A stretch of DNA of 64,000 nucleotides. It comes from Sarcocystis neurona. Its lineage: Eukaryota; Apicomplexa; Conoidasida; Eucoccidiorida; Sarcocystidae. Below the pieces are notes generated by a model that made no database searches, was not told the origin of the DNA, and saw nothing but the letters and a program-made list of their open reading frames with translations. Positions 22,700 through 35,400 of the stretch are shown here, piece by piece; within the stretch, counting starts at the first letter, position 1; every line of letters begins with the position of its first letter. The stretch lies in contig KL647290.1 in assembly GCA_000727475.1 (NCBI GenBank), forward strand, positions 2,442,269 through 2,506,268, read 5' to 3'. The position numbers and the translations under genes were made by a program.

Positions 22700-24700
22700 G
22701 TGTAATCTGTACGCCCCACAAATCTACATACGGGGATGCTGCGCAGCTGGATGGTCACATCCTATGTAGCCTCCCATACGCAAATCTGTGTACGTGCATA
22801 TCTATAAGAACAAGTGTATACGTGTGTGTGTATGTGTGCGTACATTACGTGTTTGCATCATATGTAAACGCCGACACACACACCAAACGTGTACAAATAT
22901 ATAAATGTGCCTACACACATCTGTGTACAAGTACACACGTATAGGAATAAATGCACGTATGTGCGTATCTGCACACTAGGTGTTCACATCATACGTAAAC
23001 GCTCTTACACACACAGCAGTGTGAATAAACATATGTATGTGTACGCGTGCGTACATTTGTGTGCCCCAAATGATACGTATATAAACGAGGACGCACGTGT
23101 GAGGTGTCGTGTCGCTGTTGTCCTGTCAGCAGCAGAGTACGGAACGAGAGAAACCTTCTTTGCAGGCACCCTTCACGACAGCTAAAAAGGATAAGAAGCA
23201 CCACCTTCAAAGAGACGAAGCACTCGAGGAACTGAAGTGTCTGGCTATTTGGTCTCACGAGACTCTGCTGGGTGGTAGATCAGTAACTCACAGAGAGTGC
23301 ACGGTGAGCGTGCGACGTCATTGGCGTGGGCCTGTCCGCATTGGATCCAAGCACCGGGGCGTATGCCGGGATCACTTCTCAGTATATCTATACCATCTAT
23401 ACACGTGGATAGGCCACAGCTCCTGCACGGCATCACAGGTGTTTATCGCCATATATTTGTACATGCATGTAAAGTTTGCGGTGGAGGCTTCTATTTTTGT
23501 CTACATTTAGAGCCTGCCTATATGCCCACGAGTATATGTGTAGATGTGTCGCTGCACGTATGGAGATGTTGCACGTGTACGCACGTATGCACACATGTAT
23601 CTACGCGTGTGTGTAAGTGTTGGTGGTCACCCAGCAAAGTGATTGACTGACACGCACGCCCATACTCCACGGCAAAATTAGTACCTGGTTCAGTAGATGT
23701 GGCAGCACACGTGTCAAGTCGCTCGGTTTTTAGGACAAGTGTCCTTCACAAATCGTGCGGAGACGCGTATCAGGTACGCATGCTGATATATCCACACATA
23801 GCAATGTGTATGTGAAAGACAATAGTCGGAGTACCGGAGACAGGTGGACAGAGGTGAGGGAACAAACGTGACACACGCAGAGAATTCGGCAGTGAACCTT
23901 TCAGCTATTAGCAGGAGAGCGAGAGGGAGAGAGATACCGGTATGGCGATGCCTCCGTAGCCGTATTTCACAACTCTCCGTACACCTGTGCTCCAAGGGGA
24001 ATTAACAGTAGTAGACATCTGCGTATAGGTGAAGCATGCGGCGTAACAACCCGCGTAGCTTTGTCCGCCGCCGGGAACGTGAATAGAGGGCTTTGAGTCT
24101 GTTTGTTCAAAATTCACACGCCCATATTTCAGGTGAGTTAGACCCTTCCTCTTTTTTCGTAATTAGGAGGTAAACGTTACGGGTGTATACCATTATACGG
24201 GTTTCTGCCTGTCTTTTTCTTTGTGTACCCACGTACGTTTCACAGGTAGTTCAGTAGATTAAGCACGGCGTCGCCAGCAGGTCGCCGCGCAGCCGGGTAT
24301 CCTTCTGGGCAAACGGCGTTGGTGCGCCGTGGCACACCCACTTGCACAGCAAATACATATATCCACAACACGTCCTTGTAGGTGTTAGTAGGTCAGTAGT
24401 GTACCTACGCAATGCAAGTGTGGTTCAGGTGGATGCACACTACACTTGTCACGTAATACGGCGTCGGCATACACACAGAAAAAACTCTGGCAATCCTCTA
24501 CAGAATCCCCCCAGTTAATTATGTATGTGTGCGTACGAAACTTGCAGGAGCTCCGCGCCTTCACGGGACAGACCAGTCCCAATAGCAGCAACAGAAACGG
24601 GAGATTCGTAATATCCTTTTGCAGTGTTTGCTGTGCACTAGAATGATATGTGTATACGTATACATACGCGCGAACACGTATTCATGCCTGCCCCTGCCCT
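22700..24700. promoter_or_regulatory. Triplet-poor core of the divergent spacer
   Basis: About 2 kb almost free of CAG/CTG runs, with balanced composition and TG/CA-rich sequence at 22.79-23.10 kb. It contains no open frame that looks coding. It sits between two zones of opposite triplet orientation and between two divergently transcribed genes, so a shared promoter region is a reasonable guess. No defined promoter motif was identified. Confidence 0.3.
22795..23100. repeat. TG/CA-rich imperfect repeat
   Basis: Runs such as GTGTGTGTGTATGTGTGCGT alternate with ACACACACC and recurring 'CATATGTAAACGCC(T)ACACACAC' / 'CATACGTAAACGCTCTTACACACAC' blocks near 22857 and 22990. This points to an old duplication of about 130 bp. 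Confidence 0.6.
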
Positions 24701-27700
24701 GGCGTGAGTATGGACGTGCATGTCTGCTGCTGCTGGCACTGTCGGGAGTGCTGTGGAAGGACACGGGTTGCCACACTAATCAAGTCGCACGTGAGCGTTT
24801 GTAGCTCCTTTGTTTCACGCTCCCGCTGCACTGCTTCCGATTAAGCCGTTCCCCTCGCTCCCCCCTCCTGCCCTACTTCCTTGGACTTCTGTTGGCGAAG
24901 CAGTTCGGCACGCCTCCCGCTGCCGCACAACGCCTTCGGAGCTTCACTCTTGCTGCTCTCGCAGCCTCCCCGCTACTGCTGCTCTTCCGCGCACTGGTAC
25001 TACACTACGCGCGCTCCTGTTGTCGCTGTTGTCTCGCCTGTCAAGTGTTGCTGGTGTTCAACTTCGACGCTGCTATTACCATGCTGCGTGGCTTCCGATG
25101 CTGCTCGTCTACGAACATCCTGCTGCCGCTGCTCTTCCCCCGTGCTGCTGGTGTCGTCCTGCGACCCTGTTGCAGTCGTTAATCTACAGGCTCCCCTGCA
25201 GTTATCGTTTCCTCGTGTTTCGTGCTCCAACATTTCTGCCCACGGTTTGACACTGCCGCAGTCTAGCGGCTGGCGTTCTGCACTGGCCTCATGGTTCCGT
25301 CATATCCGTACCTGCTGCTGCGTCCTGGTATCCCTTTGGTTTCGGCTTTGCCGATCTACGTACGTCCGGCTGCTGTCGTGTCCACCTCATCGTCTGCTGC
25401 TGCATGTGTGCCTCCATGCAGCAGCTCTTGCTTTCGCCCGTCTGCTGCTGCTCGTCTGCTCTACGCTGTCGTTGCCACTGAAAATTCTCGCTGCTTGTCG
25501 TCCCCGTGTCGTCGCCTCGGCTGTCGCTCTGTTTCCCTGCTGTTGCTGCTTCCGTCTCGCTGCTTGTCTTCCAGGTGTCTTAGCATCGGTGCGGGTGGTG
25601 CTGCAGCCGCTCGTCTGTTCCTTGCTGTTGCTGCTTTGGCTGCTCTCGTCTCTCGCTGCCTGTTTCACCTGTATCTTAGCATCGGTGCGGGTGGTGCTGC
25701 AGCCCAGATACTCACCACAAAGGTGTAGACCACTGCTGGTGTGTCCCTCTTCACTGTGGCCGCTAGTGATGGGGCCCTTGTGTTTTAAAAAAAAAAAAAA
25801 CAAATAGTGCGGCCCGGTTCGACCGCAGTCCCTGCTGTTGCTGCTGCCCGAGTCATACGCTGCACTGCCCTAACCGCAGCTACCGCGCCTTGTAGTCAGT
25901 ACGTGCAGCTGCTGCTACCGCCCTGTGGGGTGCCTGCTGCGTTCATACGTGTGCCTATGGCTGATGTAGCCGTGTGTGTCGGCGTGGCAAATTCCTGTAT
26001 TAAGTAATGCACTCACTTCTTGTCCTTTCTCTATGCTAAGCAGCAACAGGACACGGCGCGTGTAGTAGTCGCGTGTGGCTGTTGCGGTTGTGTCTCCGTC
26101 GCCGTGCGGTCGGCTGTCTTGCCTGATACATCCGTCGTCGAGCTGGCACAACTGCAGCACGCGTACAGCAGCAAGCGTAGCTGGTGTTTCCTGATGTGGC
26201 GACCTGCGCGCACAACGCCAGCGAGTTGCCACAGCAGCAGCTGCTCACCGCGAGCTGCTGCTGTTTTAAGCGGCGAGCTGCTGAACCTGAACGATCCTGC
26301 TCCTCTTGGTACTCGGGAGACTTGTGGCTGGGTTTACAAGGGCTGTTTGCGTGACTTGCTAATGGCACGCCGCCACGTGCTGCTGTTTCCTTCGGCATGC
26401 TGCTGCTTCACGGCCGGCGTACTGCTTGCTGTAGTTTGCGTTCGGCTGCGGCTGCTGCTGTTGCAGCGCGGTTGCGGTTGTTGTTGAGTGCTGCTGCCGT
26501 TGCGGCGTTGAAGGCGCGCTGCTGCTGCTGGCAGCAGTGGCTTGCTGCTTGTGCTGCTTCTGGCGCGTTGTTGCCGTTCAACGTGTGTTGGCGTTTTGTA
26601 GGCGTGCCTGCTCGGTCCTGCGGGTTCGTCGTCGGCTTGCCGCTACTGCTGCTACTGCTGCTGCGCGAGCGTCCAGCTGTTGTCGTGGCTGCTCCTGCAG
26701 GGGTGGTCGGGTCTCCCCGTGGTGGGTGGCCCGCTCTTCATACCGACTGTTCTAATGAAATTGCTTTCTTCTACTCCGGTGCTGCAGTTGGACAGATCTG
26801 ACAATTTCTGCTTCTGTGTATGTGCATGCAGCAACGGAGAAGCGTGTACCTTACCAAATACTGGAAAACTGTGTCTGCGCGTCTACAGGACGCAGGAGGT
26901 ACACTGTCGCGCCTTCTGTCGGCCCGAAGTGCTCTGCCCCAGCGGCAGCAGCAGCAGGGAAAATAGCAGATCCCAGGCACTGGGTGAATACAAGCGACGG
27001 CAGGAGCACCAGTGCATGAACGACAGCGGCAGCAGGGACGACCGCCGCCGCAACGTCACAGAGATGCAGCAGAAGCCCTCGCTGCGACGTGAAGCCTACG
27101 CCGCCGCGCAAAACGATGCGCCAGCACCTGCTCACCGGGCGACCACGAAGCAAGCGAGAGCAGCAGCACTTTTCCGCACATGCGGCGTTACGGTAGCAGC
27201 AGCGGCAGCAGAAGCCCTTGCAGTGCACTAGGAGACAGGCCAGCAGAACGAGTAGCAGAAAAGCGCGTGATACTGGTGTCTGGCAGTCGTGGGGCCGCTG
27301 CATTGCTGCTGGTGCTGCTGCTGGACCCCCTGCAGCCGCTGCTGTGGAAGCGGCCGCTGGTTTTGTCGCCATCGTATCTAATTTACTTCCATTATTTGCC
27401 GCGCATGCGGCGGCAGCGGCGACAGCGCACGTGCATCTCTCTTGAAGTGTACGTACACCACACGGATCGTTGGTGTCCAGAGGTGTCTTCGCGTTCCCCG
27501 CAAGCGCCCTTCCCTGTTCGCGTGCCTTTCTCCGCAAGTTTGAACTCTGTGGAAAACTGCGGGTTTGTCTATGTTTGCTCCCGCCAGCTCCACGGCCATT
27601 TCCGGTCTGTTCTTTCTCGGGGCTGAAAGGTCGCCACCGGGCGCTACTGCTGCTTCTAACGAATCGACCACTTTTCACCGGCACCACCGCATTACGGTCT

Positions 27701-28850
27701 GCAGAGCATCCACCTTCGCCACGCGGCATTTCCGCGTCTCCTGCTCGCCCGGTGTTACGATTCCGACGGCTGCAGCTACGCGGTTACTTCCTGCTGCTGC
27801 GTTTGTTCCTGCTGTCGTTGCAGTGACTGCAGCCGCTCCTGCTCCTGCTCCTGGCACGGGTGCTGCACAAACTGCGGCCGTGCCTCCTGCTTCTGGCGCC
27901 GTGCTCCTGTGAAGGCCAGTCTCTCCCTCTTCACCGCAATTCTTCGGATGCTGCTGAGTGGCTGTCGTCCCCACGTCGCTGCTTTCTCTGCCACTGCCGT
28001 GATTCCTTCTGTCGTAGCCGTTGATATAAAGGCGTGCTCGGCCTCGGCGTGGGCAACAAAGCAGCACCGACGTCGCACGTGGCAGTGCGACAGCGGAAGC
28101 AACAGCAGCAGCAAGTGTCCCTCCGGTCGCTGACGTGCAGGAGCAGCAGCTCGTGTGCATGCTCGCGCGCGCGTCCCCCTATGACAGCGTCGACGTTTTG
28201 TCTGGGAAGCTCTAGACACGGACTCATCCGTCATCGTCCCCAAGCGTCTGCATTGCAGACTGCGCTGCAGCCAACATCGGTCCCTGTCTATGTACGCTCT
28301 CTATGTATGTATTCAGAGTGGGTAGCCAGCTTTTTGTCTAGTCGGCAGGCCACGAGACACAAAACGTGCATGCACGCGTGTGCCTCTCCCCACCCATGAT
28401 ACCTGCGCAGGTCTACAGAGGAGTTACTGCGGCGTAGTAACGGCGTAGGCTTCTCGACCACGCTTGTGGGTCTTCTCTGCGTACGACGTGCCTGTTTCTG
28501 CACGCGTTTTCCGGCTGCATGCGGAGCCTTTCCTGCCTGCCCCAGAGGAGGTCTGCGTAGCTTTGGCGAGTACACGAGGCAGCCGACGTCCCGTATGTGT
28601 GGTATCGGGACGACGTAGTATACGGCAGCGAGGGAGCAGCTGCAGCAGACCCGGCACGGATAGCCTGTGGTTTGCTTTTGCTGCTACGAAGCGGAGGCTG
28701 TCTCTTTACATGTGCTGTTGCGGCGTAGAGGGATGTATGGCGCACAGAGAAGAACTGACGCACCGCAGCAACGTTGGGCGTGGTTAGTCTGTAGCGGCGT
28801 GTGGCCGGCAGTTCCGCGGGACTTCTTCCGTCGTCCTTTCTCTCATTTTG
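24700..28850. other. Spacer, right part: mostly CTG-rich on the plus strand
   Basis: CTG/GCTGCTGTTG triplets dominate the plus strand from 24.72 to 26.70 kb and 27.27 to 27.86 kb. Short islands of the opposite polarity lie at 26.94-27.23 kb and 28.06-28.15 kb. The long open frames here are Leu/Cys/Val/Ser-rich products of CTG runs. There is a poly-A run at about 25787-25800. The polarity matches AMP deaminase introns, so it may be leader or intron sequence for that gene. Confidence 0.5.
26851..27729 (-). CDS. Hypothetical ORF, 292 codons, ATG-started
   Basis: The longest ATG-started frame in the divergent spacer. The first 90 residues are basic and Ser/Arg/Gly-rich, followed by an Ala-rich run, a hydrophobic segment at about residues 156-166 (AFLLLVLLACLL), and a Cys/Val/Ala-rich tail. 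No family is recognised. The plus strand of part of this segment also stays open, so it could be a shadow. Composition alone does not decide. Confidence 0.2.
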   Translation of the reverse strand: MPRGEGGCSADRNAVVPVKSGRFVRSSSSARWRPFSPEKEQTGNGRGAGGSKHRQTRSFPQSSNLRRKAREQGRALAGNAKTPLDTNDPCGVRTLQERCTCAVAAAAACAANNGSKLDTMATKPAAASTAAAAGGPAAAPAAMQRPHDCQTPVSRAFLLLVLLACLLVHCKGFCCRCCYRNAACAEKCCCSRLLRGRPVSRCWRIVLRGGVGFTSQRGLLLHLCDVAAAVVPAAAVVHALVLLPSLVFTQCLGSAIFPAAAAAGAEHFGPTEGATVYLLRPVDAQTQFSSIW

Positions 28851-28889
28851 TCAGAGGTGGGTGAGGACAGACCGCTGGGGCAGAGCAAC

Positions 28890-29480
28890 ATGACGGGACC
28901 TTTGTGCCGGCTTCCGTCGGCCGAAGGCGGTGGCCCTGCTCTCAAGACCGACGTGCAGGAGTGCAGCAGCGTAGGAGGAGACTCTACAGTAGCGTCCGCG
29001 GTTGCGGCTGAGCTAACGGCAGATGCGAAGAACGCGTGTGCGAGCGTAGAAGGGGAAGCAGGCAGCAGCAAGCCTGCAGGGGGGCTGCCCCTGTGCAGCA
29101 GCAGCAGCGGCAGCGAGGGGGGGGGGATCTACCTCAGCAGCAGCAGCGGGGGAGTGAGCAGGAGCCGCACGGACAGCGCAATGCGCAGCAGCAGGTCCAA
29201 CGACGCCGGCGGCGACCGCGTCGTCAGCGGCGGCGGGTGCGACAGCAGCAACGGCAGCAGTCGGGGCGGCTGCTGCACGGAAGAGCGGGCGGAAACTGCC
29301 TGCAGCGCTGAGAAGAAAGATGATGAAGGAGGAGGACAGGGACCACGGGAGCAGGGACAGCAACAGCAATCACAGCAGCCGCAACTGCAGCAACGGCAGC
29401 AGCAGCCGCCGCTGTGCCTTGCTCCGGTGACGGCGGAGGATGAACCAGAGGAAGTGGGATGGAATTACATGTTCAGAAAG
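28890..29480 (+). CDS. AMPD: AMP deaminase exon 1
   Basis: 197 codons, ends in phase 0 before GTAGGG. Ser/Gly/Gln-rich, ending [11 protein letters not shown]. The frame stays open 5' of the ATG to a CTCATTTTGTCAG that could be a splice acceptor at about 28854, so the true first exon may lie further left. No conserved domain is visible in this part. Confidence 0.65.
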
Positions 29481-32400
29481 GTAGGGACAGAAACCCACGC
29501 GCTGGCGTGCAACCCCCTCCATATATATATATACTGCCTACAACTTTCTACGTGTATACAGATGTATACGTATGTGTATATATGTATATTTATATGTATA
29601 CGTGTATGTATGTGTAAAATACGGATCACTAGACGAATTTCTAATCGTGGGTAGACTCTGTGTACTGTGAAGTTGGGTTTTATTTCTCCTGTGCCCATCT
29701 TCGACGAGTCTCACAGGCGTGGCCCCGCCACCAGCTACTAAGAGATGCTTAACAGCAGTTACTGCTGCAGCATTCAGAGGAGTTGTCACGCAGGTGCAGC
29801 GGCAACACCAGCAGCGAGAGACGTGTACGGTGCAGTGCTCGCCCCCAGGCCTGCGCTGCTGCACCAGATGTCGAGACGCAGGAGCAGCAGCTGGCCCAGC
29901 AGCAGTTCCCAGCAGCAGTAGCTACAGGTGCAACAACTGGCACTCTGTGAGGAGTCGTCCCTCGTGCGCAAAGACGTATCCGTGAGGCCCGTGCGTTCTA
30001 CAGCAGCAGCGGCAGCTGACGGGAAACTGCGCGGCTGGGGCAGGCAGCAGCAGCAGCAAGCGAGGGAGGGAGGGGCAGGACGGCAGGGTGCGGCAGCGGT
30101 AGTGCAGCACGCGGCAGCAGCAACAACAGCACAAGGATCCCGACGGCAGCCGATGGGACATATCAGCAGACAGAAGCGCGTGCGTCAGGAGCAGCGCGTC
30201 GAGCTTCACAGTCGCTGCTCCTGCGCTTGTGAGGTGCATCACGCGGTGCGGGTTCCTCGCGTTTTTTGCTACAAGAGGCACTTGCAGCACTTGATTGCTG
30301 CCGTCTTCATGCAGCTATTTCTAACACATCGATATGTGCATATCCACCGGAACGTACCTGGGCATGCATCCGTCTCCATTTGTGTATATATGTGGAAATG
30401 TGTACATGCAGATACCAATGTGCGTATATGTGTTGCATCTCGAAGCTGCGGGAGCGTCGCTGTATAATTATATCTGTGGGTGCCTCTGCTGCAGGTTTGG
30501 CTGTGTTGCATGGACGTGCTGCTGCTCCTGCCGGTCGATGACGTGGGGGCGTGCGGCTGTAGCAGAGGCGTCTGCTGCTCCTTTTGGTGCGCTAGCTGCT
30601 GCATGCTGGCCACCTCGCCTGCGTGTTGCTCGAAGGGGGCCGCTCGTGCCGGCGGCTGTTCATGCACTTCTTTTTGGCCGTTGCTGCCGTCGCACGTGCG
30701 TGTTGCTGTCGCCGCTGGCGCTGCTGCATGCATTGGTTGCTGTCGCTGCCGCACGCTTGTGTTGCTCTTGCAGCCGCAGCTGACTTTCGCTGCTGTTGTG
30801 GCTGCTGCTGCGGGTGCCCCATTGCTGCCTCCTGCTGTGCGCGTGTGTGTGCAGCTGCTGGGGATGAACTACAAGGACGCAGGAGCAGTGACTTACGGTG
30901 ACAAGCAGACCCCGTTGCATGCGAAGGCGGGGAGCGCAGGGTTGCCAACAACAGTGCCGTGTGCAGCAGCCGCAGTTGCAGCAGCCGCAGCGCTGCAGCA
31001 CTCCCCGGTCTTCAGGGCAGGGGGACCGGGTGCGCTCTCTCCGCTGGCTGCTGCTGCGTTCCATGAAGGCGCCCGTGCGACCGGCGCAGGAACAGCAGGG
31101 ACATCGGCGGCACCAGGAGGAGGAGGAGCAGTCCCAACAGGCGAACGAACCGTGAGGGGCGAAGCCGGGAGTGGACTCGCTTTTCCGGGATTGCCTGCTG
31201 CTGCTGGCGTCGCCTTTTCTTCTCCCGTCCAGCTGTCGTCGCTGTCGCAGTACCGGCCGCCGTCCACCTCGCCGCTGGTGGTGGGCGCTGGGGGGCCGCA
31301 GCAGCAGTCGTCCCCGCTGCTGGCGCCCGCGCTGCACACCCTCACGCAGCACCGCGCCGCGCCCGTCGCGGCTGCTGCTGCTGCCGCTGCCGCCGCAGCT
31401 GCCGGCACTGCCCTGCAGCAATACGACGAGGCCAGGGCGGTCGGCTATGTGCGTCTTATCCCGAGCAAGGATCTCTGCGTCGCAGGCAGCGTCTGCGATG
31501 AGAGCGTCGAAGCTGTCCGGGTGCGTGTTAATTTTAGGAGGGGACACAAACACACGTGTTCCTGTCTTGTTCGTTTTCTGCTGATTTCAAACTTTTCCCC
31601 TCCGGCCACCACACTGCCCAAGGCGGCTGCGGGTCCTCCAGCGGCTGCAGCAGCTGATGGCCTAGGGATAAGTGTCGCACTTGCCGCGTCTTGTGCTGTT
31701 CCTGCTGTTGCTGTCCCACGTCGCTGACTCCCCGCACAGCTGCTGCTGGGACGGTGCGGAAGTCTGTTTTCTGCTGCTCTGCTGCGGGTGTGTCCCTCTT
31801 GATACCTACTGCGCGCCTGCAGCTGCAGTCGACGCCTGTCCGCTTCGCGCTTCTGCGTGGGCTGCGCGAGTCTTCCTTCTCCCGCTGCAGTTGATACTGC
31901 GCTGCTGCTGCTCCTCCTCCTGCCAAGGAGGCTCCATACGAAGCTCCAGCTCGTGCTCTTTTTCCTCCATCCTTTCCTGTGACGGGGACGGAGGCTGCCG
32001 TTCTTCTTCTTCGGGCTGCAGGCGGCTGTTCCGAGACAGCCACTTTCTTCCTGCCGCTGCTGCTGATGTGCGGCAGCGGCTGGCTATCTCCAGGACTGCG
32101 ATATTTGCTTCGTTGTCCGGTCCACCTGCGAGAGCTGCTGCGGTGACTCCCTGGTGACGCTGCTGCGTGTCTGCTGCTGATCCCATTGCGCATTTGCTCG
32201 ACTTGTCCTGCCGCCTCTTCCTCTATACGCTAGTTGTCGTCGCTGCTCTCCTTGCTGTGTCTCACTTTTCCTGTTCTCCTTCGACCGTTGAGGCTCACGT
32301 ATTGGTGGACTGTATGTCTGTGTCACCTGCTGGTGGTGCTGCTGCAGCTGCTCGCCCACACCCTGCAGCTGCGCAAGCTGTGGACTTGCTCTTTCCCGTC

Positions 32401-35400
32401 CTTTCCTTCTGCTGCGATTCGGCCGCCGGCTCCGGAGGAGCGAGAAACTGAGCGCAGCAACGAGCCGATCTACCGGCCGCTGGACGTGCCGCTGCAACGT
32501 TCCTGTAACGCGTCGTTCTACATGCTCGACGGAGTGTACCAGGTAACCCAGAAGAGAAACGCAGCAGCTGCTGCTCGGAGAAATGCACCTACCCGCGATC
32601 TGCTGCTGCTTCTGGGCGGGTTAGAGTACGCGTCTGCACGTGTTGCCGGCTTCCGCGATGCTGCTGCTGCGCTGCTGCTGCTCAGCGGCGAGAGGGAATT
32701 GCTGCGGCTTGCTGTCACCGGTGAAGAAACTACGACTCATTTCTGCTCTTGCCGTCGCTCGACGGAGCATTTCCTGGCCTTGAAAAATCCCCCACAGACG
32801 TCAACACAGAAGAAGGAGCATACGCGTAGAACACATGCGTAGACGATGGTGCATCTCCGCCCTTTTATAGCTGTCTGTCTGTCCCTTGCTCTCACCGTGT
32901 CTTTCTCTGTGCATGCGCCACTCCCTCTTTTGTGTGTCTCTCTCTGTCCCCGTCTCCTCGGTCTCTGTCTCTCTGTCTCTCCATACATACGTGCATTCAT
33001 AGGTACCAGTGTTCCGCTCAGGTGCTGTCGCAGACAACACACATGTACATATATATATATATATATGCAGTAAATATACGCGCCTCTCCGTAGAGTCACG
33101 GTTGAACTCATGCGTATGTGTCCTGCCTATGTGCACGTCTACATATATAGAGAGAGAGACATGAACAGGTGCTCTGGTTATCAGCCGCTGCGGCAGTGTC
33201 AGATCACGACTTGTGCGCCCACCTTAATATGTATATATATATATATATCCGTATGTATATATATATGCCCGTGTGTCTGTAAGAATTTATATATGTAGGG
33301 GACGCAGTTTCCGTTTTTTTTCGTTCCGCCCCAACTTTCCAGTTTTCTTCTACGGGCGTTCTTCTTCTTCTCCCGGTGACTGCGTGTGCGTACTGCAGGT
33401 GCTGTGGGACCCGGCACCTGACAAGGGGCCGTCTGCGTCCTACACACCCCCGCCGTTGTGGGGGGAGAAGACGCGAGCACCAACCGTGCGGGACTTCCTG
33501 CGAGCGCTCAAGGACGTCATGACTGCCGTGCAAAATCCAGGTAGGCGGCGGGATTGGCAGCGACAGTGCAGAGAGAAACACGTCTCCCGCGCATCTGCAG
33601 CAGACCTCCCTAACACGCAGTCTCGATGTCTGTAGCCCTGCACGCAGCAGCTACAGCAGGGATGATGCACTGGAGCTCCTTTCATGCGGCGGAGTGCGGA
33701 AGACGCCGCATGGTGCCGCAGGGTCCGGCCCAGGGCCTGGGGAACAGGGACAGAGAGAGAAGCAAAACGTGGAAACGTACGTGCAGCGCGGGTCCTCGGA
33801 CATGAAACTCTGCGGAAACTGCACTACAGACACTCCTAGGAATAGATACACATATATTTGTACACACGTATATGTGTGTGTATGCGCATGTCTGGAGAGA
33901 GAGAAAAGAAGAAAAGGGTTACACGCGCATCACCGGTCGACGGATATACAGCTGTGGAGAAGTTACAAGAGAAACACTTTAAGCACATACATATATAGAC
34001 AGATATACGTGTACACACACATATATTCGTGTGTGCACGTCCATTTTGGTCTGTACGCCAATAAATAGGCGCTGAGAACTGTATACATGTCTGTAGAGAT
34101 AGGTAGGTCTCCACCAACGGGTGCCTCTATCTTCGCCGCAGAGATAGATGATTGAGCCGCGTAGATGCATGCGCATGGGCGCGGCCGCGTGTGTGATCCA
34201 TCAGTACAAACAGGGAAGCACGCGTAAATATTTCTTCTATATGTGGCCGCGCGCTGGCGTGCCAGGGAGTGCGTCAAGACTTGCAGTGGAAAGTGCAGGT
34301 TGTCTGGGCAGGTTGGTGTGCGGTTGTCTGGTTGTGTGCGGGGCCCTAACGATGTCGCAGGGAGGCAGTCGAGAGCCAGCTACTGTTGTATAAACCGCGA
34401 ATCATATGTGTGAATAGAAAGGCAAAAACGGCAGAACGGCAATGTACTTACCATACAAAGCCTGGTCTTCCATATTTAATGCATCCTGTTACAGGCATAG
34501 CACCTTGACAGTGAAGAGAGACGTAGAGAGCATATGTGTCGACGTGGTTGCAGGAAGGGAGTGACCGCGGGTGGCAGGATATTTTGTTGCACTTCCTGGT
34601 GACGGGGAACGTGTGCATTTCCCTAGTCGACGCGTGTGGGGCGTGTCCAGAAGAAGTCGATATTTGCAGAGAGACAGCGAAAAAGGGGCTGTTGTGTACG
34701 CATAGCACAGGGAAGGAAGGCGGTGCTGGGTTTCGTCCTGCCTCTCTTGCCGTCGGGTTCGTGCGGCCCAAAGGGGCCCGCGTCGCGCCAGCGAGACACA
34801 GACAGAGGCAGATAGGTGGTTCTCTTTTGTGTTGAAGGCTTGAAAGTGGGAGGGGGATGCGTGCGTTTGTTTCCATGCGGGCGCGCTGGATCGAGACCCC
34901 GTTTTCCTGCGTTCTGCTTCGGCGTCGTCCGTGCGTTTGTCCGCGGGACGGCTGTGGAAAATAGGCGTCCTTGCTGCGCAGACTCTCTGGTGTGCAGCAG
35001 CAGGCGTCGCGGGGTCTGCGCCATGCAGAACTTCCCCGGCGCTTCCGCTGCTGTCTGCTTATCACTCGCCCTTCCACACTGCCGGTGCCTGTCTCTCTTC
35101 TGGCTGCATGCAAGCGCGTGCCTGTGTGGAAGTCTCTGTGTGCGGCTGCGTCGGGCCGGGAGCGTTCCTGCGTGTGTGTGTGACTGCCAGTCATTTGTGG
35201 GTTTGAAGCTTGGGATGGACTCTGCGATGCGCGTGCAGCATGCAAGAGCTTTTGCTACAAACGCCTCAAGTACTTGGAGCAGAAATTTTCCCTCCACCTG
35301 ATGTTCAATTCCCTGGCGGAGGCCAGCGAGACGAGAAACAACTACCACCGAGACTTCTACAACGTCCGCAAAGTTGACACGCACGTCCACCACTCCGCAT

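Noticed and set aside
24881..25807. 308-codon plus-strand frame in the spacer
   Set aside because: Composition is Leu/Cys/Val/Ser from CTG repeats, with no motif, and it ends in a poly-A-coded Lys run. It looks like repeat read-through.
25813..25830. GGTTCGACC-like T-arm of a tRNA
   Set aside because: No matching acceptor, D or anticodon stems could be found around it. The same holds for similar short matches near 20333 and 40693.
30480..30854. Upstream extension of AMP deaminase exon 2
   Set aside because: The frame is open, but it is a Cys/Leu/Ala run from CTG repeats. A good TGTGCAG acceptor at 30854 in phase 0 marks the exon start.
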